A stretch of 64,000 nt of DNA from Cornus controversa (lineage: Eukaryota; Streptophyta; Magnoliopsida; Cornales; Cornaceae): NCBI GenBank assembly GCA_026545225.1, contig CM048850.1, positions 25,222,297-25,286,296 on the forward strand. The letters are read 5' to 3'. How positions within the stretch are numbered: position 1 is the first letter of the stretch; each line of letters starts with the position of its first letter. Shown here piece after piece: positions 1 to 11,553 of this stretch. The position numbers and the translations under genes are program-made. The notes below the pieces were generated by a model, which saw nothing but the letters and a program-made list of their open reading frames with translations, ran no database searches and was not told the origin of the DNA.

Positions 1-718
1 CTCATGGTAGAAGAAGACACTTCAACTGTTGAGGAAGAATATGTCATTTTCATGGAATACACGTAAGACCTTGTTCTCCAATGATTCTCTACTCCAAAAA
101 CTCTTCAAAGCTGTTGTCAAAGGTCTTCAACACAACTCCAATTCGTCACTTTTAATAACCAAGAGAATATGAACTACCCCACCTAATTAGGAGTAAATTA
201 GGATTTTTCCTGCATGCCCTACTTAGGTAGATTTTCCTACTGACTTTCGGCCCAAAGTTTGACTCAATAGAAGTCCGATTCTCGAAATTTTCATGAACTA
301 CAAAAACGTCCAAAATAAAATTTCGTTTAACTTTCTCTAGAATTGACCATTTTGACAGTCGAAAATAAGAGTTACGAGCAGTTTTCCAACACGGAATTAA
401 AACTGTGTTACATGCAAAATTAGCCTTTTGCCCGAAATACCCTTAAGCAGTTATAATTCTCTTGAACCTCTTCCTTGGGTTGTTTTGAGTTGAATCATTG
501 GCTAGACTTGGTCCACTTGATGTAAGCTTCTCATAACCCTCTTGAATGTGATATTCGAAAGCCTAAAAATCATGGTTTAACTAAAATTACCATGAAGGAC
601 CTGAAAATACAGAAAACACAAAAATAGAGTAAAATTAGAAATAATCTATCACTTAAATTAATAAAATATGCAAGTTAAGAGGCTAGAATGCATAATGTGT
701 AACATTCAACGCCTGTCG
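1..718 (-). repeat. Ath-A 3' LTR, partial
   Basis: This matches 12314-13025 of the 5' LTR in the same orientation. The family terminus, normally TGATCGGCGTTGAATG on the minus strand, is here altered (plus strand ends GCCTGTCG at 718 instead of GCCGATCA). The remaining half of the LTR lies left of the window. Confidence 0.85.
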
Positions 719-789
719 TACCCCTAAACTTACATATTGCTAGTCCCTTAGCAAAAACACAAAATAAAACTAAAACAAAGGAAACTAAT
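719..789 (-). other. Ath-A polypurine tract and 3' end of internal region
   Basis: Directly beside the 3' LTR the minus strand reads GTTTAGGGGTA, a polypurine-like tract in the expected place for plus-strand priming. The matching tract of Ath-B is GTTTGGGGGTG at 53763 onward. Positions 785-789 (CTAAT) are the left target duplication of the nested solo LTR. Confidence 0.7.
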
Positions 790-1267
790 TAATAAGTAGT
801 GAATGTTGCACATTCAATGACCCTAAAATTATATGAATTAGTGCCTTATTAATATGTATTTAATGTTTTTAATAATAATTTTAATCTTTTTATGATTTCT
901 GGTGATTTAGGGTAATTCTGACAAATAATAGTGCAACCGGGCCACAAATGGTGCTATTTTAATAGGGAGATGAAGCTTGACCCATGAGATATGTTTATAT
1001 TGAAGATCCAAGTTAAATGGATTCAGGAACTAGGCTAGAAATGAGTTTAAATGAAGAAAATGAGTATGGTCCTATTCACATTGAAGACTAGGCCAATTCA
1101 GGCCCAAAAAGTGCTAAACTCATTTTGGTTTTCTTACCATAACTCCATATTTGACTATCAAAATGGCCCAAAATCAATGATAGTTGACGAAAATTCAATT
1201 TTGGAACTTTTCATATTTCATAAAATTTTTCTAAAATGGACATTTACAACACATTTTTGCAACATTT

Positions 1268-2842
1268 GCACAGGTGTGCTCCCAAGGGCACTGGTGCACC
1301 TTCCACGGGCACAGATGCACATATAATGCAGGTGATTCGTGTGTGAGTGTGACTCAAAAAGTATATCAATTAAAAATTACCACACTTCGCAATAGAACGA
1401 ATTCCTTGCAGAATAGGGCTATCGAAAGGAAGGGGTGTCGAACCTCAAGGACTGTGGTCTGATTGAGTTGAATTGTTAGGACTAATTCTAATTAAATTTA
1501 AAAGAAATAAATTCTGATTTTTAATTCTAAATTAACTAATGAAGCAATTGAACAAAAGCAAGAGAAACTAAGGAGTGTAGAGAATATAAGATAAGTCTAG
1601 GGTTATTGATTTCACCACTAACTTCACAATCACTGGTCAATTGAACTAACTATGGGGCATCATATCATGCATAAGTGGTGTCGGTGGCTACAAGCTCACC
1701 TTCATCCGTCAAGAAGATAACATATAATTAAGGCTAAGTCATGGACTATCTTCGATTGGCATGGGTCATCTGCCTAACTACTCTACTCTAGGGTGCAGTA
1801 TGGTTCATCTTCTCTAGGCATAATTCATCAAAGCTTTTAATGATATATTCAGTGAAAACCATTGTGTAATAATCACTCTCATGATCACAGAAAACAAGAG
1901 GGACGAGTTCAATAACAACAATCAAATATCTAAGACAAGATAAGAAATCATTGAAACTGAATTTATAAGACTTTTATTGCTTAATTCTATACGAAGAATC
2001 CTCTAAATTACACAATCTATGAATGAATACAAAAATCCCCAATAATTAGAACAATCAAACCAGTGATGTTTAGTTAGGGCTCCATCAAAACCCTGGTGGT
2101 TGAACTAGCCGCTCATGATACGCCTTGTTCTCCAATGATTCTCTATCCCAAAAGCTCTTCAAAGCTGCTGCCAAGCCTCCTCAATACAGTCCTAATTTAT
2201 CACTTTAAATAGCCAAGAGAATACATCAAAGTCCTAATCCAATTAGGAATTAATTAGGTTTTCCCGCAGCACTAATCAGGTGGGTTTTTCCTGCTGACTT
2301 CGGCCCAACTTTTGACCCACTAGAAGTCCTATTTACGGAATTTTCGTGAAATACAAAAGTGTGCAGAATTAAATTTCGTTCAACCCTACGTGAAAATTAA
2401 GTCGATTTGAGGCTCAGAAATAACACTTCTGGTCCATTTTCCAAAATGGGATTAAGACTTTATTAAACGCAGATTTGGGCTTCAGGCCCGAAACCTTCTT
2501 AAGCAGCTATAATTCTCTTGGACCTCTTTCTTGGGCTGAGTTGAGTTAAAATATGGAGTTCAATGGATCCCTTTGATGTAGGCTTCATCCAACCATCTTG
2601 CATGTCATCTTTAAAAGCCCAAAATTACGGTTTTAACTGAAATAATCATTAAGGCCCTGAAAATACAGAAAACACTAAAACAAAATAAAATAACAAAATA
2701 ATCTATCACTAAGAGAATAAAATATATAAATTAAGAGGCTAGAATGCGCAACATTCGATGCCGATCAGCAGGTGCCACTCCTAAGGGCGCAAGTGCACCC
2801 TATGTGGGTGCAGATGCACCCTTGGGAGGCCAGGTGTCCCAT
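1268..2842. repeat. GTGCAC-rich short degenerate array, split by the inner solo LTR
   Basis: At 1268-1322 and again at 2770-2842 the sequence repeats units of about 15-20 bases built on GGGCxCAxxTGCAC, for example GGGCACTGGTGCACC, GGGCACAGATGCAC, GGGCGCAAGTGCACCC and GGGTGCAGATGCACCC. GTGCAC is a palindrome. The solo LTR landed inside the array. It belongs to the outer solo LTR, and no counterpart was found in the other Athila LTRs here. Confidence 0.6.
1333..2767 (-). mobile_element. Solo LTR of Athila family, nested inside another solo LTR
   Basis: It is 1435 bp long. The plus strand begins TGATTCGTGTG and ends GCAACATTCGATGCCGATCA. The perfect 5-bp TSD GCAGG lies at 1328-1332 and 2768-2772. 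The sequence is close to the Ath-B LTRs and to the solo LTR at 40136-41648 (opposite strand). Orientation is opposite to the LTR it interrupts. Confidence 0.93.
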
Positions 2843-3775
2843 TTATGCTGGTTTGCAAAGTAAAATAGAGAAAAGAAGAGGAACTAGGGTATTCAGAACA
2901 AGAGGGAGAGATATAGAGGTGATTCGTGATGATTACGGGCAAAGCGAATGTGAGAAGATGGCGATTATAACATCATTCAAGCCTGGACCTCCGATCATGA
3001 GTGGCTAAACACCATTTTGGGGAAGTAATGTAACCCTAACCTTACTTTCAATGTTGTAACTATATTATAATTTTGGGACGCTTTAATTTATACATTGATT
3101 TTATAACCAAGACATAAGCAACAGTTGTACTATTGATTTTATTTTGAATGAATTATTTTGTTGCATTATTATTTTTGGTCTTGTAGATTGAATGTAAGTT
3201 TCCAGTGATTAGGGTTTGGTTTCTTTTCAACTTTTGTGATTTTGTTAAGAAAGGTTATACAGTAGTTTTCACTAATCATTTAATTTAGAATTTTGATAAT
3301 TCGTATAAGTGAAGATGGGCTATCACATCATTTGTTAGTTTATTTTGTAGTCTGTAGTTAGATGTATGGGCCATGCTAAGCGAAGATAAGTTATGCTTAA
3401 TTGTATGTTGAATGAATCCTCTTGATAGAATTGAATTAGGCTTGTAGCCATTCTTTTCCGAATGCATAGATTACACATTCCAAATTAATACAGTTTGTCA
3501 TTGTCAAAAGGTTAGTGGTGAAGTCAATTCCCAAGACTCTCTCTTTTGATTAATTATCTTAAACAAATTTACATATAGCTTTAATTTTTTCAACTTAAAT
3601 TAAGGATCAACCATCAACACTCTTTTTCAATTATTTTAAAATTAATTTAAAGACTAAGTAGCATAACAATTCAACTTTGCAAGTCCTTAAGGTTCGTCAC
3701 CCTCTATATAGCCCTGTCCAATGAGGACTTGTTCTATTGTGAGTGGTTAAATAAGATTGACACCACATCACTAAT

Positions 3776-5314
3776 TAAACACTAACTAAACTACCCAACT
3801 CCTCTTTCGTGGGAGAAATGATTGCATTTAGCATATGCAACAAGCCTTTGAACCCCTAGGTTCCCTCTAGTGGACGAGTACAATCTCATGAGGGTTTCCA
3901 AAAATATTACCCATAAACATTCAAAATTCCCGTTTAAACATTAATCAAGAAGAATACTACAATATATAGTTACAGACTTGCATTCAAGAATAATTTGAAA
4001 CTTTTAAATTCTATAATTCAAAGCAATGGTCCCCATGCATAATTTACATCAACACATCTCAAAGCAACAAACTTTAACTCCCTCGTGAAAAATGAACTAA
4101 CAGTCCTTTAGTGTGGCATAACCCAGCTCCAAATATATTAAGTCACATACCCCTTCACCTCACTAGCTCCCCTTATTGAAATCATCCTTTGAAAACATGA
4201 ATACATGACTTTTTATTTATTTATTTTTCTTTCATTGATTTATTGGTTGTGCAATGTCTGCTCCATTAAGCTCTCTGGAAGATCTATGTAGCAAGCTTTC
4301 AGTCAGTGACTCCCAAACTAGATGGCTTTAGGGCACTAGGTGTCAAAACACCCCAAATAATCTAATAACTCAAATCAGTCTAGCTACAAACCAAGACAAC
4401 CAATGCTAATCTTTTCTCACTCTTCACTTTTTGATGCGAACACTAAATGCTTACTAAGGCAAGAGGCTCGGTTACTTCGTGAAAATGATCAAATTTATTT
4501 GTTATTCATTAGATATATATATATATATATATATTTATTGAAGTCAAGTAAAACACATCATCGGTACTCATTCTCGAGGGGTACTAATTAATATCAAGCA
4601 TATGTAACCCAACAACTCAGAGCACAAGGTTATACCCCACAAAATTATGCTAGTGTGCCTATGCATGTGAGGAAACTAAAACAAATCACCCCAAGGCATG
4701 TCAATCCAAACCATGATTAAAACCACTAAATTCAAACCACCATTTGTGAAAATTCAAAACACACCCAAGAGTTACAATTCAAGCACCTACATAAAGTATT
4801 AAATCCTTGAATAATGTAAAAACATCCTAACTAATAATAGAACAAAATAAAATAAAATAAATTATGAAAATAAAATAACCAAAAAGTCATAAAAACAAAA
4901 AAGATTTCATAAAAATTTTCCCCCATTGCAATAAATCACATAACAAGGCATAGGCATCGCCTTACCCCGAAACTTAAACTGTACATTATCCTTAATGTAC
5001 ACTCAATAGAAGCATAGAGAAGGGTTAGAATGATATTACCATGAACCTGGAGTAGTGGCAAGAAAATAGGGCAAGCTAGTAGCATGAAGGCAATACAAGC
5101 ACTCCCCCAAACTTGGATGCAACAACCTATCAAAACATACCAGTATACTCCAACGACCAAGTGAAAGTAGATGGGTGAAAATAAACATGAAATAGAAAGA
5201 AAAAAAACAATAAAGAAAGTTTTTTTTTTTTGAAACTGAATATATAAAAAAACAATATAGAAAATAAAAACAATAACAAAACTATAAATACAAAAGATAG
5301 TTACTCCCTCAAAA
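3776..5314 (-). other. Ath-A 3' untranslated region
   Basis: Non-coding, AT-rich sequence between the 3' ORF and the 3' LTR. It is collinear with 53823-55211 of Ath-B: shared stretches include the one from CACTAACTAAACTACCC and the one around CAGTGACTCCCAAACTA. It contains a short TA repeat near 4511-4535 that Ath-B lacks. Small ORFs here have no coding character. Confidence 0.7.
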
Positions 5315-6487
5315 TCAAGGAGAAGATGCTAATGGAGCGTCTGGGTTAAGGCCAGAATGTTGCATCAAAGCAAACAACATCGCCCGCATCGACCTCTGAT
5401 CCTGTCGGATATCTCTGAACTGGTCTACCACCTCTGTCCTCAAAGCTCTAAACTGCAAAGCCCCAAATTGGGTAGTGGAACCCGTGATTTGCTCCTCTAA
5501 ATGGCCATACGCCTAGCCTCTAGCCTGTTCATGTACATCCTCTTCCTCTGTCTCGACCTCCTCATGGTCTTCCACCACTAGTGGTGGTGCTACTATGGCC
5601 TCCCCTCCATGGGCCTGTCTAGATAGCTCACATGGCGCAGTGATGACTCTCTTATGCATGTGTGACTGACTCATGTTCTAGTTATACGTGCCATAATGGA
5701 TGTCCCGTGTAAAAGAGAGCTCATCATCTTGAACAACATACCCTTGTGTATAAAGCAACTAACAAATAATGGTAGGGAATGGGAACTTCGAGTCACTTGC
5801 ACTGTCCGATGATATAAATACTATTTGTGGGAAAGAAAGCTAGTGCCCAAAATGTATGGCATATAAAGCTCAAAGGAACTCTTGACTCCTCTCAGTCTTG
5901 TACCCAATTGGACATACATTCTTGTACAATACTGCATCAATGAACCATAAATGATTAGGCACGGACGATTTAGATGCAGCATTATGCTTTGGCCCAAAGA
6001 ACTGTTCGGTACATAAGTGTCTAACCAGGTTCACCCTCGAGAGGTCCTCAACTAGAGGAGTGTAGACATTAATCAAATCATCCAGGCAGGTATGGGGGTA
6101 GCCCATAGTTGTAGCAAGAGTCAATATGTCACCACAAACTTTTTTACCATCCACTGAAGAAATAGTCACACCTCGCTCATCATGTTTTGGCATTAAGTTT
6201 TGGTAGAAGACCTTCACAAGCCTTGGATAAATGATAGCGGATGCTATAGTGAAAATAGAGTCAACCCAACAACGACGAAAGTCAACAATACCCCATCGGA
6301 TCTCAGGAAACATGTCATATAACTCCAATATCTCAAAAGTTGCTTCAAAATTCAATGCCCTTGGATACCATATCTCATAAACCCGCTCTTTCTAAGGCGT
6401 AAAGGCATCCGATTCCTGAGCAAGTCATGGATTTTGGGGACCATGTGAGCTTAAAGCGCCATGGAAATTAGCTCTCTTTGGTGCCAT
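5315..6487 (-). pseudogene. Ath-A 3' ORF (Athila env-like position), broken
   Basis: The ORF would start at 6485-6487 (M-A-P-K-R-A) and the frame is lost after about 20 codons. The best-preserved part, 6355-5870, encodes 161 residues with motifs such as PRLVKVFYQNL and GPKHNAASKS. The same protein is encoded by Ath-B at 55212-56432. It ends near 5315 with a Q/N/P-rich tail. Location downstream of pol matches the extra ORF of Athila elements. The FYxNL region resembles what is annotated as a putative plant transposon protein domain in databases; I assign that by memory of the motif only. I see no clear signal peptide or fusion motif, so calling it an envelope would be unsupported. Confidence 0.65.
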
Positions 6488-7323
6488 TAGAATTTGCAAA
6501 GTTTGGTTGAGGAATTTCATCGAACACTTGGGGTGCACAATTTAATCACAACCTTCAACCTTTTCTTTTGTAATTTTTTCTGCCCCAAAATCAACCAATT
6601 CAATCCCTAATCTTCTCCCCCAAACTTGTTCTTCAAAAGCCCTCAAAGAAATCCACTCAATTTTCAGAAACCAAAACACACCTTTTCTTGATGGAAAAAG
6701 TTGAACTTTAATTGAGAATTTAAGATGAACAATCCGAGTTTGACCTTGTTGATGATGATCAAGGATGATCTCTTGCAATGTAATCACCAATTTGAAAATT
6801 AAAGTTGATGTAGAAGAGTCAAGAGAGCTCTAAGCCTTAAAAATTCGAGTATGAACATTAAAGCATGAAGTAGGCTTTATGTAGGCTTTGGAAAATTCAG
6901 CCAGCCACTTTTTAACATGGGCAATCGATCCCCCCAAGGGTTGGGCGATCGATCACCCAACTGCTTGTGCTTCCAAAAAAAAAATCCCTCTTGAGGTGAT
7001 CAATCCCCCCTTGTTAGGGGCGATCGATTGCCCAGCTGGTTGGTCCTTAGGTGTTTATCACCTAAGGTCTAGCGAGAAGTGCAATTTTGAGGTATCTATC
7101 GCCCAAGGTCAACTGAGACCTCTCTTTTTCACCCATTTTGAGTCCGAATCCCCCGGTACATCTCCCAGTATCCCTTGGAAGCAACTAAGACATCAAAAAC
7201 TCACACAAAACACATTAAAACACACCTAATATTGAAAAAAAAAGTAAAGAAAACATAAATTAAAAACTTATAAAAAGAAAAACACAAAGAAATCAAAGAT
7301 TAAAACTACAAAATACCCCACAG
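6488..7323 (-). other. Ath-A spacer between RNase H and 3' ORF, with CGATCGAT words
   Basis: No conserved coding sequence is seen. Between 6916 and 7032 the palindromic word CGATCGAT or close variants occurs several times inside units like GGGCGATCGATCACCC. The same words occur at the same place in Ath-B (56883-56945). In Athila elements integrase would be expected here, but none is recognisable in any frame. Confidence 0.6.
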
Positions 7324-7890
7324 TTAACGTCCGTAGACGACGTTCATCACCCGAGAGGATTTTTTTAAGTCGATGGATTCCACGTGTTTGGTAGGCACAA
7401 TCCCCTCTACACAATGATTCGGATACCATGGTCGCGATCCCTTGAACACTCCAAATAATTGCTCATCCGAAAATGATTCACGAATAGGTAATGCATCAAA
7501 TGTAGTGTGCAATAAAATACGAGATAAGTGATCTGCCAACACATTCCCTATCCCCTTTTTATCTTTTATTTCCAAATCAAATTCTTGCAATAATAGGATC
7601 CACCAAATAAGGCGTGGTTTAGTTTCCTTTTTTGCTAGCAAGTGCCTTAACGCTGCATGATCAGAGTAGACAACTACCTTGGATCCCAATAAATAAGAAC
7701 ATAATTTGTCCAAGGCAAATACGACTACTAGAAGCTCTTTCTCTATAGTGGTATAATTAAGTTGAGGATCAGAAAGAGTCTTACTAACATAATAGATGAG
7801 ATAAGGGCGTTTGTCCTCCTATTGTCCCAACACAGCTCCCACTGCATAATCAGAAGTATCACACATGATTTTAAATGGCAACGACCATTT
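7324..7890 (-). pseudogene. Ath-A RNase H
   Basis: RNase H degrades the RNA of the RNA-DNA hybrid during reverse transcription. Visible motifs in order are MCDTSDYAVG (first catalytic Asp), IEKELL (Glu), [13 protein letters not shown] (Asp) and DHLSR. A stop replaces the residue after VGAVLGQ and a frame change follows, so the domain is split between two frames. After DEQLFGV the frame runs on for about 45 residues to a stop near 7324; nothing integrase-like follows. Confidence 0.85.
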
Positions 7891-8905
7891 AGGAGATTGC
7901 ATGATTGGTGCAGAGGATAGCAAAGACTGAAGCTTCTCGAAAGCTTCCAAATAATCCTCATCAAAGGAAAAAATAACATCTTTAGTCAAGAGTTGACATA
8001 AGGGTCGAGTAATCTTACTGAAGTCCTTAATGAATCTTCTATAGAACCCGGCATGGCCCAAGAAAAAGCAAACTTACCTCACTGTATTAGGAGGAGGCAA
8101 AGTGGAGATGAGATCAATCTTTGCTTTGTCAACTTCAATGCCTCCTCCAGAATATTTCCACCATGTTAAAGAATATGGCCATCATATTCCTCTGAAAAGT
8201 CATCGAAGCATTACATAACCCAGAGGGCATACGATGATAAGTAAAAGTACCAAAGGAGTGTGTGAATGTGGTCTTCTCTTGATATTCTAGATCCATAGCC
8301 ACTTGATTATAACCAGGGTTGCCATCCAGAAAGTAATAGTAACTCTCACCAGCCAACCTCTCAAGAATTTGATCAATGAATTGAATAGGGAAGTGGTTCT
8401 TCCTTGTCATGGAGTTAAACTTTTTGTAGTTAATGCAAACACGCCAACTAATGGTAGTGTGTTGTGGAATGAATTCTCCCACAGAATTTGAAACAATTAT
8501 AAGGCCGAACTTCTTGGGAACAACTTGAGTCGTTCTCACTCATGTGCTATTAGAAATTGGGTAAATGATACCTGCATCAAGCAACTTGATGATCTCATTC
8601 TTCACCACCTCTTTCATGTTGCGGTTCAATCGCCTCTGTGCTTCTCAGGATGGCACTTTTCCATCCTCTAAGTGAATTCTATGCATACAAATTGAGGGAT
8701 CCATACCCTTGAGATTAGCTACACTCCACCCAATTGCTTCACAATGTTGGTACAAGACCTCCACTAAGCTTGCCTCTTGAGTGTTTGTCAAATCAGAGGC
8801 AATGATAACTAGAAGGGTTTTATTGGCCCCCAAGAACACATACTTTAATTTATCGGGTAAAGGCTTTAATTCTAGGTGTGGAGGGGACTCTAATAAAGGC
8901 ACCAA
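7891..8905 (-). pseudogene. Ath-A reverse transcriptase, catalytic block deleted
   Basis: The N-terminal part (8905-8645) and fingers/palm (8539-8135, with IDQILERLAGESYYYFLDG and FGTFTYHRMPSGLCNA) match Ath-B and the Athila clade. At about 8158 the sequence jumps from NMVE straight to GIEVDKAKI. Compared with Ath-B this removes roughly 180 bp, including the FMDD active site. The thumb and connection (GHAGFYRRFIKDFSKI) are present at 8061-7819. It cannot make an active enzyme. Confidence 0.85.
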
Positions 8906-9063
8906 AGGAGTGCTAGAGAGAAGAGGCAGTGGCTCGACTGGAATTCTCTAAGGTGGAGTATTCTAGTTAACTGTAATATCCAGCATGGAATTTACCTCTT
9001 TGATGGACTCCTCAATGTTGAATGATTCATAATCAAAGAAGGACATGCATGCCTCTAAAGGTC

Positions 9064-9780
9064 TCAAGATAGAGAATATAACGTAACCTCCTCCACACAG
9101 TCTTCAATAACATCCATGAAGAAAATATCACTTTGGTCTGGAGGATGTTGAATATCATTAAAAATATTCAGTTTCACCTTCATATTGCCAAAAGAGATAT
9201 CCATGATCCCCGACCTACAATTAATGCAAGCATTAGCAGTAGCTAGGAAAGGTCGACAAAAGATGACTGGAATATGCCTCCTCAGATTATGGACTGGCTC
9301 AGTGTCTACCATAATGAAATCAGCAAGAAAGTAGAAATTATCCACTTTGATGAGCACGTCTTTGACAATCCCTCGGGCTTGCTTGGTTAATCTATCAGCA
9401 ACTTGTAATACCATCGAGCTAGGCTTCAACTATCCTAAGCCCAACTGCAAGTAGACTGAATAGGGAAGAAAGTTCACAATCGCACCCAAATTAAGAAGAG
9501 CTTTATCCATGACATGCTCCCCAATGATGCATGAGATAGTTGGAGCACCTAGATTTTTATACTTGGGAGGAGTACAATTATGAATTATGCAACTCACTTG
9601 TTGTGGCAGCATCACCTTCTTAGGCACATGACTCTTAGAACGTCGCTTTTGAGTGCACAAGTACTTTAAAAATTTAGCATAAGGGATAATTTGTTTGATG
9701 ACATCAAGAAGTGGTAAATTGATCTTCACTTGTTGAAATACCTCCATCATGTCATGCAACTTGTCCCCTTGCTTCCCCAA
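9064..9780 (-). pseudogene. Ath-A protease region
   Basis: A retroviral-type aspartic protease region. The family motif is D-L-G-A-S; here it reads LLNLGAIVNFLP, with Asn for the catalytic Asp at about 9490-9492 and Ile for Ser. The flanking block PTISCIIGEHVMDKALL and the later PFLATANACINCRSGIMDISFGN match Ath-B. A stop near 9430 splits the region in two. Confidence 0.75.
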
Positions 9781-11400
9781 CTTGGATGCTCTAGAAAATA
9801 TTGTGGGAAGGGAGCCTTGGGCTCATATGAATTTTTAGCACTTGGACTTGTGATTACTTCTTCATCATTCTTCTTTTTCTCCCCCACCTTTTTATCAATC
9901 ACTTTCCAACTTCTCAAAGTGGTGATGGCTTGAACCTGCTCATGATGGGGGTTACTTGAAGAAGCATGCATCCCTCTAGGATTGGCAACTGGTTGATTTG
10001 GGAGCTTCCCCTCCTCTCTTTTATTTAATGCATTGGTGAGTTGTCCAAATTTAGATTCCAATTTGGCAATTAATTGAGAGTGAGATTGTACAAGTTGAGC
10101 AGTGGCTTGAACTGTTTTGACGCATCAAACTTCTCAAGTTTTGTCAAGGCAAATGTTAACTTGTCTTCAAGAGCAGAAACCTTCTGTGACATAGGAACTT
10201 GTGCTTGATATGGCTATTGAGGCACATAGTTCCTTAACTGATAAGTAGGCTACATTGCTGTATGAAAAACCAAGATAATTCCTCTATGTTAGATTGTAAG
10301 TATTACCACGTGGAGGATTTATTGGTCCAGTGAATGTAGCTTGAACTTGCTCTTGTTGAAGGTTAGAAAATTATCTAACTAAGGGAAAAATTTTCACATG
10401 ATGCATAGGACTAGAGCAAAAGTCGCAAGGGCCCAGAAATGAAGAACTTACAAAAGGAGGAGCTCAATTGGCTACCATGATTAGGGCCACTTTTTGTGTA
10501 ATTAAGTCAATGTTAGTAGGCACAACATCTAGAGCACCAACCTCAAAAATCCCCTCAACCTTCCTTGTAGTGGTTGGTTTGCTAGAACGAGTAGAAGACA
10601 CATGTTGTAGAGAGTTATCACTCAGATTTTCAAACAATGTCCATGTTTCCTCTTCACTCTTCAACATGAAAGTACCTCCACACGATGCATCTACCATCTT
10701 CCTGTTGGCTTCTGTTAGTCCCTTATGAAAACTTTGCACAAGCTACCATTTAGGAACCTGATGATGAGGACACTTCCTAAGAATGTCCTTGAACCTTTCC
10801 CATGTCTCATAAAATTATTTCCCCTCATATTAGGAGAAACAAGTGATATCACATTTGATTTGATTGGTCTTCCCTATCGAAGAATATTTCTTTAAGAACT
10901 CATATTGCATTTGAGTCTATGTCGTGATAGAGCCCGTTGGTAGAAAATTGAACCAGTACTTGGCTTTGTCCTTTAAGGAGAATGGGAAAAGTCGCATTCT
11001 GAAAGTGTCTTCAAAGAAGTTGTGAATTTTGGTAGTTGAGCACATTTCTATGAATTCATCCAGATGCTTGTAAGGATTCTCTTGAGTTAGCCCAAAATAT
11101 GATGGTAGAATCTAAATAATGCTAGACTTGATCTTGTAGTTTTGAGCAGTGACATTAGGCAGTTGAAATCCAGTTGGCAAAGTGTATGTCTCGAGGACAC
11201 AGTAGTCTCTGAGCAATCTCACCCCTTCCACCATAACATTAGGCACAACATTGTTATTGTCATTATTGTCTTGCACTCCAGCCATATTGTCAATAATTTT
11301 TTCCTCTTGCACAATGGTATCAATAGGAATGTTCATCTGCTATCTGAGAGGGCATTCAAGCTCGAGATTAAGAGGTATCAATGGATTAGCCAATGACCGA
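9747..11400 (-). pseudogene. Ath-A gag
   Basis: Gag forms the particle that packages the RNA. Parts are seen in order from 11400: a start region whose ATG appears lost (Ath-B has ATG at 61653-61655), TGFQLPNVTAQNYKIKSSII (11170-11112), a middle part whose frame is repeatedly broken (SFHKGLTEANRKMVD at 10739 downward), and the basic, Gln-rich C-terminal part (10061-9747). Many stops make it non-functional. Confidence 0.75.
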
Positions 11401-11531
11401 CGATCGTGTTTATGGTGACTAAAGTACTTGAAAAGAAAATAAAACAGAAAATTAAAAGAAAAATATAAAAATTCCTAACTAAAAATCTAATTAAAACTAA
11501 TTCTAAAAATCAAAACAATCAAATAGATAGT

Positions 11532-11548
11532 CCCCAGCAACAGCACCA
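11532..11548 (-). other. Ath-A primer binding site, degraded tRNA-Asp type
   Basis: The minus strand reads TGGTGCTGTTGCTGGGG, five bases after the LTR (spacer ATTTT). The plant tRNA-Asp-type site is TGGCGCCGTTGCCGGG, so this copy has three C-to-T changes. C-to-T change is what methylation decay gives. Confidence 0.8.
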
Positions 11549-11553
11549 AAAAT

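Larger units (their letters stand above)
790..3770 (+). mobile_element. Solo LTR of a divergent Athila-type family, nested in Ath-A
   Basis: The left end TAATAAGTAGTGAATG aligns without gaps to the family terminus TGATAGGCGTTGAATG seen at 40136, with TG mutated to TA. The right end is CACCACATCA. A 5-bp TSD, CTAAT, stands at 785-789 and 3771-3775. Removing the insert rejoins the 3' untranslated sequence as it stands in Ath-B near 53823. Without the inner insertion this LTR is about 1.54 kb. No internal region is left, so it formed by LTR-LTR recombination. Confidence 0.85.

Noticed and set aside
5315-6487. Calling the Athila 3' ORF a true envelope gene
   Set aside because: No signal peptide, fusion motif or membrane anchor can be read; only position supports it.
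6888-7229. Plus-strand ORF of 113 codons
   Set aside because: Falls in the Athila spacer on the antisense strand and is created by the CGATCGAT/CCC units.
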